Shown one piece after another: positions 8,293 to 16,062 of a stretch of DNA of 64,000 nucleotides. Below the pieces are notes generated by a model, which was not told the origin of the DNA, made no database searches, and worked only from the letters and a program-made list of their open reading frames with translations. The stretch covers positions 1-64,000 of the forward strand of contig CAXMSE010000039.1 in the NCBI GenBank assembly GCA_964196195.1. Direction: 5' to 3'. Every line of letters starts with the position of its first letter. Position 1 is the stretch's first letter. This DNA comes from OFTM10 sp964196195. GTDB taxonomy: Bacteria; Actinomycetota; Acidimicrobiia; Acidimicrobiales; Aldehydirespiratoraceae. Both the position numbers and the translations under genes were made by a program.

Positions 8293-8325
8293 CCCCGTAG
8301 GAAGAAGCCCCTGGGTCGTGGCACG

Positions 8326-10044
8326 ATGGCAGGTATGGATACCGAACGACTCATCAGCTACATCCGTGATTCGGTGATCGGGAGCGACGATGTGGTCGAG
8401 GGCCCATTTGGCCCCAAGCCGGTGATCTACGCCGACTACACCGCGTCGGGTCGGTCCCTGGGCTTCATCGAAGACTTCATCCGAGGTGTGGTCGTTCCCC
8501 TCTATGCCAACACCCACACCGAATCATCGGGCACCGGCCTCCAAACCAGCCGATTCCGCGAGGAGGCCCGCCAGCTCGTGGCCGACTGCGTCGGCGCCGG
8601 CGACGAGCATGCCGTGGTGTTCTGTGGAAGCGGAGCGACCTATGCCATCGACAAGTTGATCGGCGTGCTGGGCCTGAGGATCCCGTCGGTCCTCGAGGAT
8701 CGTCACCATCTGAGCGAGCACATCCCCGCCGAGGATCGCCCCGTCGTGTTCATCGGCCCGTACGAGCATCACTCCAACGAGATCCCCTGGAGGGAGTCGG
8801 TGGCCGACGTGGTCACGATCCACGAGGATTCCGACGGCCACATATGCCTCGAACACCTCGAGCGCGAGCTCATCGCCCACGCCGATCGAACGATGCTGAT
8901 CGGCTCGTTCTCCGCGGCCTCCAACGTCACCGGCATCCTCACCGACACCACGGCTGTCTCGTCACTGCTGCACTCCCACGGTGCCCTCTCGTTCTGGGAC
9001 TTCGCGGCGGCTGCTCCCTACGTCACGATCGAGATGGGATCGGCCGACGACGGAAACCTCGCCTACAAGGACGCGATCTTCATTTCCCCCCACAAGCTGA
9101 TCGGCGGCCCGGGCACACCCGGAGTTCTCGCGGCGCGGCGCGAACTCTTCGCCAACCGGGTCCCGGCCACGCCCGGTGGAGGCACGGTGAGGTTCGTCAA
9201 TCCCACCGAACACGACTACCTCGACGAGATCGAACATCGCGAGGAGGGGGGCACCCCGGCCATCATCGAGTCGATCCGGGCCGGTCTCGTCTTCCAACTC
9301 AAAGAGCAGGTCGGTGTCCCCGAGATCGAACGTCGCGAGCATGATTTCGTGGCCCGTGCCATCGAGTCGTGGGACGCCAACTCCAACATCGACATCCTCG
9401 GCAGCCACGATGCCGACCGCCTGTCGATCGTGTCCTTCGTCATCCGTCATGGTGAGGGGCATCTGCACCACAACTTCGTGGTGGCGGTGCTCAACGATGT
9501 GTTCGGGATCCAGTCGCGGGGCGGGTGTTCGTGCGCAGGACCCTACGGCCACCGTCTCCTCGGGATCGATCTCGAGCAGTCCCACGAGTTCGAGCGGGAG
9601 ATCACCCGCGGTTGTGAAGGGATCAAGCCCGGCTGGGTGAGGCTGAGCTTCAACTACTTCATCGACGAGGCGACCTTCGAATACCTGCTGGAGGCGGTCA
9701 ACCTCGTCGCCACCGACGGCTACAAGCTGTTGCCCTTCTATCGTTTCGACCCCTCCACGGGCTTGTGGCGTCATCATCAGAAACGGGCTGCCCCGCCGAT
9801 GAGCCTGTTCGACATCTCCTATGAATCGGGGGAGATGGAGTACGAGATACGTCGCCAGAAGGGTTCACGCGCCGGCCTACGTCGATATCTCGACGAGGCC
9901 CGCTGGCTCTGCACCGACGCCGAATTGAATCCACCCGATCCGCTGGGACTTCCCGAGACCACCAGCGACTTCGAACATCTGCGCTGGTTCCCTTATCCCG
10001 ACGAAGTGCAGGCCGCCATCAAGCAAACCGCCGCCGGGGCCTGA
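8326..10044 (+). CDS. class V aminotransferase / cysteine desulfurase-like PLP enzyme
   Basis: A 572-residue PLP enzyme of fold type I. The Schiff-base lysine is Lys257 in ISPHKLIGGPGTPG. NTHTESSGTG and GSGATYAID are phosphate-binding regions. RGGCSCAGPYG (Cys401 and Cys403) sits where cysteine desulfurases carry their active-site Cys loop. Compared with SufS/IscS (about 400 residues) it has a 130-150 residue C-terminal extension rich in aromatic residues with no known domain. Whether it mobilises sulfur is uncertain, since no Fe-S genes are nearby. An alternative start is ATG 8335. A decayed PPOX frame follows directly in phase. Confidence 0.85.
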   Translation: MAGMDTERLISYIRDSVIGSDDVVEGPFGPKPVIYADYTASGRSLGFIEDFIRGVVVPLYANTHTESSGTGLQTSRFREEARQLVADCVGAGDEHAVVFCGSGATYAIDKLIGVLGLRIPSVLEDRHHLSEHIPAEDRPVVFIGPYEHHSNEIPWRESVADVVTIHEDSDGHICLEHLERELIAHADRTMLIGSFSAASNVTGILTDTTAVSSLLHSHGALSFWDFAAAAPYVTIEMGSADDGNLAYKDAIFISPHKLIGGPGTPGVLAARRELFANRVPATPGGGTVRFVNPTEHDYLDEIEHREEGGTPAIIESIRAGLVFQLKEQVGVPEIERREHDFVARAIESWDANSNIDILGSHDADRLSIVSFVIRHGEGHLHHNFVVAVLNDVFGIQSRGGCSCAGPYGHRLLGIDLEQSHEFEREITRGCEGIKPGWVRLSFNYFIDEATFEYLLEAVNLVATDGYKLLPFYRFDPSTGLWRHHQKRAAPPMSLFDISYESGEMEYEIRRQKGSRAGLRRYLDEARWLCTDAELNPPDPLGLPETTSDFEHLRWFPYPDEVQAAIKQTAAGA

Positions 10045-10308
10045 ACCAGCCGGGACGGAACCTCGGTCGGCTGGCACGTCGCCTCGAACGGCCCGAGCGG
10101 CGAACCCCAGTAGTCGCCTGTCTGGGGCGACTGGGACGGCGAGTATTTCAAGTTCTCCCTCACCGAGGGCCGCCAGAAGTTCCGAAACCTCGAGACCAAT
10201 CCCGCGATCGCCCTTTCCGGTATCGATCCCGAGAACTCTTATCGCTATCTCGAGTTGAGGGGCACGGTGGAGCGCGTCGACCCCGATCCGGGCGAGAGCG
10301 ACGAGACC
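10045..10308 (+). pseudogene. decayed PPOX-family oxidase gene
   Basis: Directly after the aminotransferase stop, the same frame reads TSRDGTSVGWHVASNGP and then, across a TAG at 10111-10113, SPVWGDWDGEYFKFSLTEGR, KFRNLETNPAIALS and SYRYLELRGTVE. These are the hallmark strands of F420-type PPOX proteins (SPVWxDWDG, R-K-RNL..NP..ALS, YRYLEVRGTV). The N-terminal start region and the C-terminal third are missing, and the amber codon breaks the centre. It is a clear remnant rather than a short functional gene. Confidence 0.8.
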
Positions 10309-10324
10309 GAGAGCTGTAGCGACC

Positions 10325-10369
10325 ATGACCTCGACGCCCGCGGGGATAGTGACGCTCCTCTTCACCGAG
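10325..10369 (+). pseudogene. possible remnant of a class III adenylate cyclase N-terminus
   Basis: ATG 10325 opens MTSTPAGIVTLLFTEL, close to the conserved opening strand of actinobacterial class III cyclase/ATPase proteins (P-G-TVTLLFTD-GST). The reading then becomes unrelated (AWCSAGPDGQ) and loses the metal-binding Asp-containing motif. It is in a different frame from the PPOX remnant. The match is only about 15 residues, so chance is possible. Confidence 0.4.
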
Positions 10370-10419
10370 CTGGCTTGGTGTTCGGCTGGCCCGGATGGCC
10401 AACGACGCTCTAGTTGGGG

Positions 10420-11445
10420 TCAGCTTGCTTTGAGGGCTTCCATAACGGGTCGCCACTGGGCTATGTCGCCCTGGCCGGGGGCATAGAAGCTGATGCGATC
10501 GACCACATCGCCATAGCGGCGTCGTAGCTCGGGCGCGACCTCGTCCGGCTCGGCCACCACGGCAAAGGTGTTGAGGATCTCGTCGTCGATCAGGCGACCC
10601 ATCTCGACCCATTCCCCCTTCTTCGACAAGGCGTTGAGTTGGGGCTGGAGCCCGTCCCACCCGTGTAGCGCGAGCACCTTGCTGTAGGCGGGGGTCGACC
10701 CGTAGAAAGCGATCTGTTGGCGGGTTGCACTGGCGGCTGCCGCCATCTCCTCTTCGGTGTGGCCGCTCACCACGAACAGGGGAGCCGAGACGAGGAAACC
10801 CTCCATCGACAGGCCCGCCTTCTCGCGCCCCTTGACGACGTTGGGGATCGTGACCTCGCGGAGGTACTTCTCGGTGGTGAATCCGTGGCAGATGATGCCG
10901 TCGCAGACTTCTCCAGCCGCCTGGGCCATCAGCTCACCCACCGCGGCGAGCCAGATCTTCGGTGGCCCGAAATCGGCGATGTCCGCCTTGTCAGGAATGA
11001 AGAACGGGGTCATCAGGGTGTGCCGGTAGAACTCGCCGCGGAACTGCAGTGGTTCGTCGTTGAGCCAGGTGTCCCAGATGGCGCGGGTGGCGGAGATCAT
11101 CTCCTTCATGCGTGCCGCGGGGCGCGACCATTCCATGGAGAATCGTTTGGTGATGTGGGGCCTTATCTGGGTGCCCAGCCCCAGGTTGAATCGGCCCTTG
11201 GTGAGGGCCTGCAGATCCCAGCCGATGTTGGCCAGCAGCATCGGGTTGCGGGCGAAACCGACGGCGATCGCCGTGCCCAGTTCGAGAGACTGGGTGGCCC
11301 CGGCGGCGATCGCTATCGGGAGGAAGGGATCGTGGCTCGTCTCCGCGGTCCAGATGCCGTCGTAGCCGGCGGCCTCCTGGGCCCGCGCGTCGCTGGTGAT
11401 CTGCCCGAAGTCGGGATCGAGCCTGAGTCCTCCGTCTACCTTCAT
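10420..11445 (-). CDS. LLM-class F420-dependent oxidoreductase
   Basis: A 341-residue luciferase-like TIM barrel. Typical segments are EAAGYDGIWTAETSHDPFLPIA, LELGTAIAVGFARNPMLLA, GRFNLGLGTQIRPHI and KIWLAAVGELMAQAAGEVCDG. It resembles the Rv2161c/TIGR03617-type F420-dependent subgroup. These enzymes transfer hydride between F420 and diverse substrates; the substrate here is unknown. I chose ATG 11445 (MKVDGGL); a GTG at 11466 adds seven residues. It follows pcm on the same strand after a 6-27 base gap. Confidence 0.88.
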   Translation of the reverse strand: MKVDGGLRLDPDFGQITSDARAQEAAGYDGIWTAETSHDPFLPIAIAAGATQSLELGTAIAVGFARNPMLLANIGWDLQALTKGRFNLGLGTQIRPHITKRFSMEWSRPAARMKEMISATRAIWDTWLNDEPLQFRGEFYRHTLMTPFFIPDKADIADFGPPKIWLAAVGELMAQAAGEVCDGIICHGFTTEKYLREVTIPNVVKGREKAGLSMEGFLVSAPLFVVSGHTEEEMAAAASATRQQIAFYGSTPAYSKVLALHGWDGLQPQLNALSKKGEWVEMGRLIDDEILNTFAVVAEPDEVAPELRRRYGDVVDRISFYAPGQGDIAQWRPVMEALKAS

Positions 11446-11472
11446 GGACGCGTGTTTTAGCACCACATGGGT

Positions 11473-12144
11473 TCAGGACGAGAAACCCTGCTCCCCGATG
11501 AGGGGTACGAAGCGAACGGCGCCGTGCTGGTGATGGACGATCTGGTCGCCGCGTCGGGTGTGCACGACGAGGCTTTGGGCGCCGTCTCGCTTGCCGACCG
11601 GCATGACCAGGCGTCCCCCATCGGCGAGCTGGGCGAGCAAGGGAGGCGGCACGGCGGGGCCCGCGGCGGTGACGATGATCGCGTCGTACGGAGCGTTCTC
11701 GAGATGGCCGAGCGTGCCGTCGCCGACGACGACCTCGACCCCGTCGTAGCCCAGGCGGGAAAGGGTGGCGGCGGCGGAGGCCGCGATGTCGGCGTGGCGT
11801 TCGATGCTGGTGACCCGGGCGGCCAGTTCGCTCAGGACCGCTGCCCCGTAGCCCGACCCGGTGCCGATCTCGAGTGCCGTGTTGGATTCTCGCGGCCGGG
11901 CGGAGAGCCCCGAGAGGTCGACCATCGAGGCAACGATGTAGGGCTGGGAGATCGTCTGGCCGTGACCGATCGGCAGTGGATGGTCGGCGTGGGCCTCATC
12001 TCGATACGGAATCGGAACGAATTCCTCGCGGGGCACTCTGCGCATGGCTTCGAGCACTGCGGCGTCGTGCACATCGCGACCAGCGACGTCGGTGGCAACC
12101 ATTCGCTCTCGGGCCCGAGCCGCATCGGGGGGGCGCGAAGCCAA
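11473..12144 (-). CDS. pcm: protein-L-isoaspartate O-methyltransferase
   Basis: A 223-residue SAM-dependent methyltransferase that repairs isoaspartyl residues. Motifs are RERMVATDVAGRDVHD..VLEAMRRVPREEF near the N-terminus, PIGHGQTISQPYIVA (substrate loop), the SAM motif EIGTGSGYGAAVLSELA and VVGDGTLG. The C-terminal region APYDAIIVTAAGPAVPPPLL is also typical. The start is a TTG at 12144, 3 bases after the stop of the ACT gene. ATG 12102 is possible but would remove the conserved RER region. Confidence 0.93.
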   Translation of the reverse strand: MASRPPDAARARERMVATDVAGRDVHDAAVLEAMRRVPREEFVPIPYRDEAHADHPLPIGHGQTISQPYIVASMVDLSGLSARPRESNTALEIGTGSGYGAAVLSELAARVTSIERHADIAASAAATLSRLGYDGVEVVVGDGTLGHLENAPYDAIIVTAAGPAVPPPLLAQLADGGRLVMPVGKRDGAQSLVVHTRRGDQIVHHQHGAVRFVPLIGEQGFSS

Positions 12145-12147
12145 GGA

Positions 12148-12531
12148 TCAGAGGGTCATTCCGGCGAGGGCGGTGCGGAGTTCGGAAGGATCGGGCGCTC
12201 CGAGCACTACCCGTGAGCCGGTGGCAACGTAGATGAGGTCGATGTTGACCCCCGCGGCCGAGACCTTGCTTGCGATGGTGGCCAATTCTCCGGGGCGGTC
12301 CTGGGCCTGCACCACCATGACCTCACGCTCGTGGGTGATTGCGGTGTTGGTGATCGCCAGCGCCCGCCGCACCGGCTCGCCGTGGGGAACCAGGATGTGT
12401 AATTCGGTGGTGGATCCATGCCCGAGGCAGGTGGCGGCGGCAAGGTTGACGCCCGCATCGCTGATGGCGGTGGCCACCGTGGCGAGCGCTCCCGGCTCAT
12501 TTCGCAACTCGATGACGATGTCGGTGGCCAT
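12148..12531 (-). CDS. double-ACT-domain protein (paralog of 15676-16059)
   Basis: A 127-residue protein made of two ACT domains: residues about 3-65 (DIVIELRNEPGALATVATAIS..GVN) and 70-127 (VMVVQAQDRPGELATIASKVSAAGVNID). ACT domains bind small ligands, usually amino acids, between paired helices. There is no catalytic partner domain. ATG 12531 gives the conserved MATDIVIEL start; the frame extends upstream without family similarity. A close relative of the same architecture lies 3 kb away on the other strand. Confidence 0.85.
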   Translation of the reverse strand: MATDIVIELRNEPGALATVATAISDAGVNLAAATCLGHGSTTELHILVPHGEPVRRALAITNTAITHEREVMVVQAQDRPGELATIASKVSAAGVNIDLIYVATGSRVVLGAPDPSELRTALAGMTL

Positions 12532-12704
12532 GGTGGGACCGTTGGCGCTCACAGGGCGACTGTAGGCGCGATGCAGCTTCGATGTGGAGTGAAGGTGTTT
12601 TCTCGGAGCGCCTTGGCCCTTCGGTGATGTCTGGTTGACGCCCCGATGACGGCGATCATCTTGAGTGTGGCGTGCGGCACCGCGTCGCGGGTGAGGAGAA
12701 GACC

Positions 12705-13508
12705 ATGACCATCGAACGAGTTTCACGGCTTCGGCTATCCGCCCTCCTGCTTGCGCTGGCGCTGTTCGGGACGGCCTGCGGTGGTGGGGCGAGCACCACC
12801 GCCGATGAAGGTTCCGGCGATACCTCCGGGTCCGACTCAGGCGGCGACGACACGAGTGCGGTCGATGAGGGCACGGAAGACCCGCCCGAAGAGTCCGCTA
12901 CCGAGGACACTGCTAGCGAGGACTCTGCTACCGAAGACTCTGCTACCGAAGACAATGCAGGCGCTGAGGAGACGGAACCGCCTGCGGAAGAGCCCGAACC
13001 CGAGATCGTGCCTGTCGCTCTCGCTCTCGATCCGGATCCGGTGGGCAGTACCGATCCGCTCGAGACGGTCAACCATCTCGAGTCTGTGCTGGTGTGGCCG
13101 GTCGATGGCGGTGTGGCGGTGCAGTTCCCCCAGATGGATAACGGTGGCCTGAGGGTGGAACTGCAAGATGAGGCCCAGATGATCGACGTCTTCTGCGACC
13201 TCTACATGAGCGGTGACGCCCTGATGTCGAACTGCTCTGGTTTCAACCGCGAGACCGGGCTCTTCGGGGATCCGGAGGTAACCGCCATCCTCGATTCCGC
13301 CGATGGCTATGCGTACGTCGTGCCGATGGTGGTCGATGCCAACTATGTATCGATCTCCCTGGGTGACATGACCTACATGGCGCAGTCGATCACCTTCTCT
13401 GATGCCCCCGGCATGGTGCAGATCAATGCGGATGGCTCGCTTACCAACGAGGTCTCTCGGACAATCGGTCATGCATCTGCGCTGATGCTGGCCGAAGCGC
13501 TCGCCTGA
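12705..13508 (+). CDS. secreted lipoprotein, unknown function
   Basis: A 267-residue protein with a lipoprotein signal: basic start, hydrophobic LSALLLALALFGTAC and Cys25 as the lipidation site. Residues 26-95 are very acidic low-complexity sequence with repeated EDSATED and TED/SED units. A folded domain follows (about 100-267), with VFCDLYMSGDALMSNCSGF containing two Cys that could pair. I do not recognise the domain. ATG 12705 is preferred over 12672 because it starts the signal directly and follows GGTGAGGAGAAG. It is divergent from the ACT gene. Confidence 0.8.
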   Translation: MTIERVSRLRLSALLLALALFGTACGGGASTTADEGSGDTSGSDSGGDDTSAVDEGTEDPPEESATEDTASEDSATEDSATEDNAGAEETEPPAEEPEPEIVPVALALDPDPVGSTDPLETVNHLESVLVWPVDGGVAVQFPQMDNGGLRVELQDEAQMIDVFCDLYMSGDALMSNCSGFNRETGLFGDPEVTAILDSADGYAYVVPMVVDANYVSISLGDMTYMAQSITFSDAPGMVQINADGSLTNEVSRTIGHASALMLAEALA

Positions 13509-13539
13509 AAGTTCCCATATAGACGTTTCAGATCCGACG

Positions 13540-13722
13540 ATGACTTCGATCGACCACAATCAGAACACCGAGCAGGCGCCGGGCGGCACTGACCCAGCGG
13601 TGCTCTTCAAGCTGATCTTCGCCCTCGTCCTGAGTCTGGTGCTTGCGTCCTGCGGTGGGGCCCTCGTCGCTCTCGGCGAAGCGGTGGAACTCGAGACTTC
13701 GGCACGGTGCGCCGCGGGCTGA
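13540..13722 (+). CDS. small membrane or lipoprotein candidate
   Basis: A 60-residue frame 31 bases after the lipoprotein. Its centre is hydrophobic (FKLIFALVLSLVLASC), which could be a lipobox ending at Cys39 or a single membrane span. No clear ribosome site is visible. The coding composition is acceptable but the gene is short and unrecognised, so it may be spurious. Confidence 0.4.
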   Translation: MTSIDHNQNTEQAPGGTDPAVLFKLIFALVLSLVLASCGGALVALGEAVELETSARCAAG

Positions 13723-13738
13723 CCCTGTGTTACATCGG

Positions 13739-13768
13739 TTGCCACAACTGCCTGCCAGACGGTAACAT
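13739..13768 (+). promoter_or_regulatory. candidate sigma-70-type promoter, near-leaderless
   Basis: TTGCCA (13739-13744) and TAACAT (13763-13768) are separated by 18 bases. The desaturase ATG begins only 6 bases after the -10 element, implying a leaderless message. Such starts are common in actinobacteria. Confidence 0.4.
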
Positions 13769-13774
13769 CAGGCC

Positions 13775-14779
13775 ATGTCAGCCGTCTCGACGCCCCGCCA
13801 GCCGTCTCCCAGCCATGAGGAGCTGGTGGCCGCCATGACTGGCGGAATGGTGCCCGACCTGCCGGCGTTCGAAGGCAGCGACCGGCTTCGCCCCGACGGG
13901 CGGCCTCGGCCTGAGTTGAGGACCGAATTGCGCCAAATCCCCAACCTCCGCAACACGATCACCACGATCAGCGTGATGGTTCTCCCTGCCGCGCTGGTGT
14001 GGGCAGTGGTGGCCATCGACCACTGGCTGGCGTTCGTCGCTGCGGTCCCCCTGATGGCCACCCTCCAGAACCGACTGTTCATCCTCCATCACGAGGGGGC
14101 ACACCGCCTCCTGTTCTCCAATCGACGGATCAACGACGTGGTCGGGGTCAACCTGTTCGGATGGCTGTCGTTCGGCACCGGCACCCACGATTATCGCCGC
14201 GGTCACTCCAACCACCATCGCGATGAGTTCGGTCCCAGGGAGCCCGACTTCCTGCTCTACTCCTTCTACCCCATCGCCGGTGAGTCGATGAGGCGCAAGG
14301 TGGTCCGCGACATCACCGGCGTATCGGCGGTCAGAGTTCTCAAGAACCGACTCACCGGAATCTTCCACCGCCGCTTCTTCGCGAACAGCCTGCGCTTCTA
14401 TGGCGGCCAGTTGGCGGTGTTCGGTGTGTTCTGGCTCACCGGCCAACCCTGGATGTACCTCTTGTTGTGGGTGGCGCCCTACGTGTTCATCTACCAGCTG
14501 CTCAACCGGCTGAGGGCCATCGCAGAGCATGGGGGAATGACCCGCTCCCCGGATCGACGGGCGGCCTCACACGTCATCAATCAGAGCCGACTCGCGAGGG
14601 CGATCCTCGTCCCCTACGGCGTCGGTTACCACCTTGCCCACCACGTCGACTCCGGTGTGCCGTTTCGCAACCTGCCGGCCCTCACCAGGATCCTCGAGGA
14701 CGACGGCTACATCACTCCCGAGCTCGTGTGGTCGTCGTACCCGGCGCTCTGGCGAGGCCTGATCACCGCCGACGCGTGA
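13775..14779 (+). CDS. membrane fatty acid desaturase/hydroxylase
   Basis: A 334-residue integral membrane di-iron enzyme. The three histidine clusters are HHEGAH (105-110), HSNHH (144-148) and HLAHH (286-290). Hydrophobic spans lie around 60-100, 200-235 and the region between. It introduces a double bond or hydroxyl into acyl or carotenoid-like chains in the membrane; regiospecificity cannot be told. Its stop overlaps the GTG start of the PaaX-family regulator by 4 bases, an operon arrangement that suggests feedback control. Confidence 0.9.
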   Translation: MSAVSTPRQPSPSHEELVAAMTGGMVPDLPAFEGSDRLRPDGRPRPELRTELRQIPNLRNTITTISVMVLPAALVWAVVAIDHWLAFVAAVPLMATLQNRLFILHHEGAHRLLFSNRRINDVVGVNLFGWLSFGTGTHDYRRGHSNHHRDEFGPREPDFLLYSFYPIAGESMRRKVVRDITGVSAVRVLKNRLTGIFHRRFFANSLRFYGGQLAVFGVFWLTGQPWMYLLLWVAPYVFIYQLLNRLRAIAEHGGMTRSPDRRAASHVINQSRLARAILVPYGVGYHLAHHVDSGVPFRNLPALTRILEDDGYITPELVWSSYPALWRGLITADA

Positions 14780-15603
14780 TCAACCACAGCCCGGTCGCGG
14801 GTCGCCTGCTGAGGCCCCTCTCGGCGCGCAGCATGGTTGCATCCACCCTGCTCGGCACCCACCCACCCTCGCTTCCTGGGCGCCTACTGGTTGCTCTCGG
14901 GGAACGCTTCGGGATCTCCGCGGGCACCACGAGGGTGGCTCTGAGTCGCATGATCGACCGGGGCGAACTCACTAACACCGGTGGGGTCTATTCGCTCGCC
15001 GGCTCGCTCCTCCATCGCCAGGTCCGCCAAGATGCCAGCCGTGTCCCGCCGATGGTGAGCGGTTGGGACGGCACCTGGGACCAGGCCCTGATTGTGGGCA
15101 AGGGTCGTTCCGCCGTCGAACGCGCCCACCTCAGGCGAGATCTCGCCGCGGTCGGTCTTGGGGAGTTGAGGGAGGGTGTGTGGATGAGGCCCGCCAACCT
15201 CGATACGGATGATCAAGTGGCGGTGCGGGCACAGGTCGATGAACACGTCACCTGGTTTCGTGTCGCGCCGGCGACTCATGCCGAGGCGGTGGAGATCGCC
15301 GTTCGCATCTTCGATCTGGCCGGCTGGAGGGCCGGAGCGACGGCTCTCGAGGGTGCCCTCATATCGGCTCGTGATCGGCTCCGCGCCGACGACTCGGCCT
15401 TAGTGGACGGCTTCATGTTGTCCGCGGCCGCGCTGCGCCATTTTGTGCACGACCCCAGGCTGCCGATCGAGCTCCAGCCTGCCGAGTGGCCCGCCGCTGC
15501 CCTGCACCGTGCATTCGACGCGTATCACGTCGACTACCAGTCCTTGCTGGGCCAGTTCTTCCGAGCCCAGCGACTGGAGGCGAGTCTCAACCCGGAGGCG
15601 TGA
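14776..15603 (+). CDS. PaaX-family transcriptional regulator
   Basis: A 275-residue regulator starting at GTG 14776 and overlapping the desaturase stop (GTGA). Residues about 15-75 form the winged helix (RSMVASTLLGTHPPSLPGRLL, FGISAGTTRVALSRMIDRGEL). The middle WDGTWDQALIV and C-terminal RFVHDPRLPIELQPAEWP-like segment are typical of PaaX proteins, which repress catabolic genes and respond to acyl-CoA thioesters. Linkage to a desaturase suggests sensing of a lipid-related CoA ester; that is inference. ATG 14833 is a less likely start because it cuts the first helix. Confidence 0.88.
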   Translation: MINHSPVAGRLLRPLSARSMVASTLLGTHPPSLPGRLLVALGERFGISAGTTRVALSRMIDRGELTNTGGVYSLAGSLLHRQVRQDASRVPPMVSGWDGTWDQALIVGKGRSAVERAHLRRDLAAVGLGELREGVWMRPANLDTDDQVAVRAQVDEHVTWFRVAPATHAEAVEIAVRIFDLAGWRAGATALEGALISARDRLRADDSALVDGFMLSAAALRHFVHDPRLPIELQPAEWPAAALHRAFDAYHVDYQSLLGQFFRAQRLEASLNPEA

Positions 15604-15675
15604 CCGCCCTTCTGTCCGATCGGGCGCTTGTGAGCACTACATGTCATGATCGAGAGGCGAGCCCAGGGGGTCCTC

Positions 15676-16059
15676 ATGTCCACCGATCTCACCATCGAAC
15701 TTGCTGATACGGCCGGCGAACTGGCCCGTCTCGGACGAGCTCTCGACCAGGGCGGCGTCAATATCGAGGGCCTGTGCGGGGTCGGGTGTGGTGGGCCGAC
15801 GATAGAGGTGCACGTGCTCGTCGACGATGCCGAGGCAGCTTTCACCGCGCTCGCGGCGGCGGAGATAGTCGTGGAGACTGAGTCGGAAGTGCTTGTGGTC
15901 GAGGTCGAGGACCGGCTCGGTGTGATCGGCGACGTGGGATCGGCCTTGGGCGACGCCGACGTCAACCTCCATCTCATGTATCTCGCCACAGCTACGAGAT
16001 TGGTGATCGGCGCCGACGACCTCGCAGGCGCTCGAGAGGTCCTGCTCCACTACCGCTGA
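15676..16059 (+). CDS. double-ACT-domain protein (paralog of 12148-12531)
   Basis: A 127-residue protein with two ACT domains: STDLTIELADTAGELARLG..GVNIEG and VLVVEVEDRLGVIGDVGSAL..VNLHLMYLAT. It has the same length and order as the protein at 12148-12531, including the paired -GVN- turns and the ending residues around VIGADD. It therefore looks like an ancient duplication. ATG 15676 is preceded by AGGGGGT; ATG 15646 is an alternative that adds 10 residues. It is convergent with the AlkC-like gene. Confidence 0.85.
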   Translation: MSTDLTIELADTAGELARLGRALDQGGVNIEGLCGVGCGGPTIEVHVLVDDAEAAFTALAAAEIVVETESEVLVVEVEDRLGVIGDVGSALGDADVNLHLMYLATATRLVIGADDLAGAREVLLHYR

Positions 16060-16062
16060 GAG

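Noticed and set aside
3559..10113. Several broken genes (SDR, PPOX, AlkD remnants) each contain an in-frame TAG, which could hint at amber recoding or pyrrolysine.
   Set aside because: Each of these remnants also lacks large parts or has frameshifts, and TAG is used as an ordinary stop by intact genes such as the one ending at 448. Simple decay explains the pattern.
14467..15603. A longer start for the PaaX-type regulator inside the desaturase gene.
   Set aside because: The added residues are shadow translation of the desaturase; the GTG at 14776 overlaps its stop as a coupled start.
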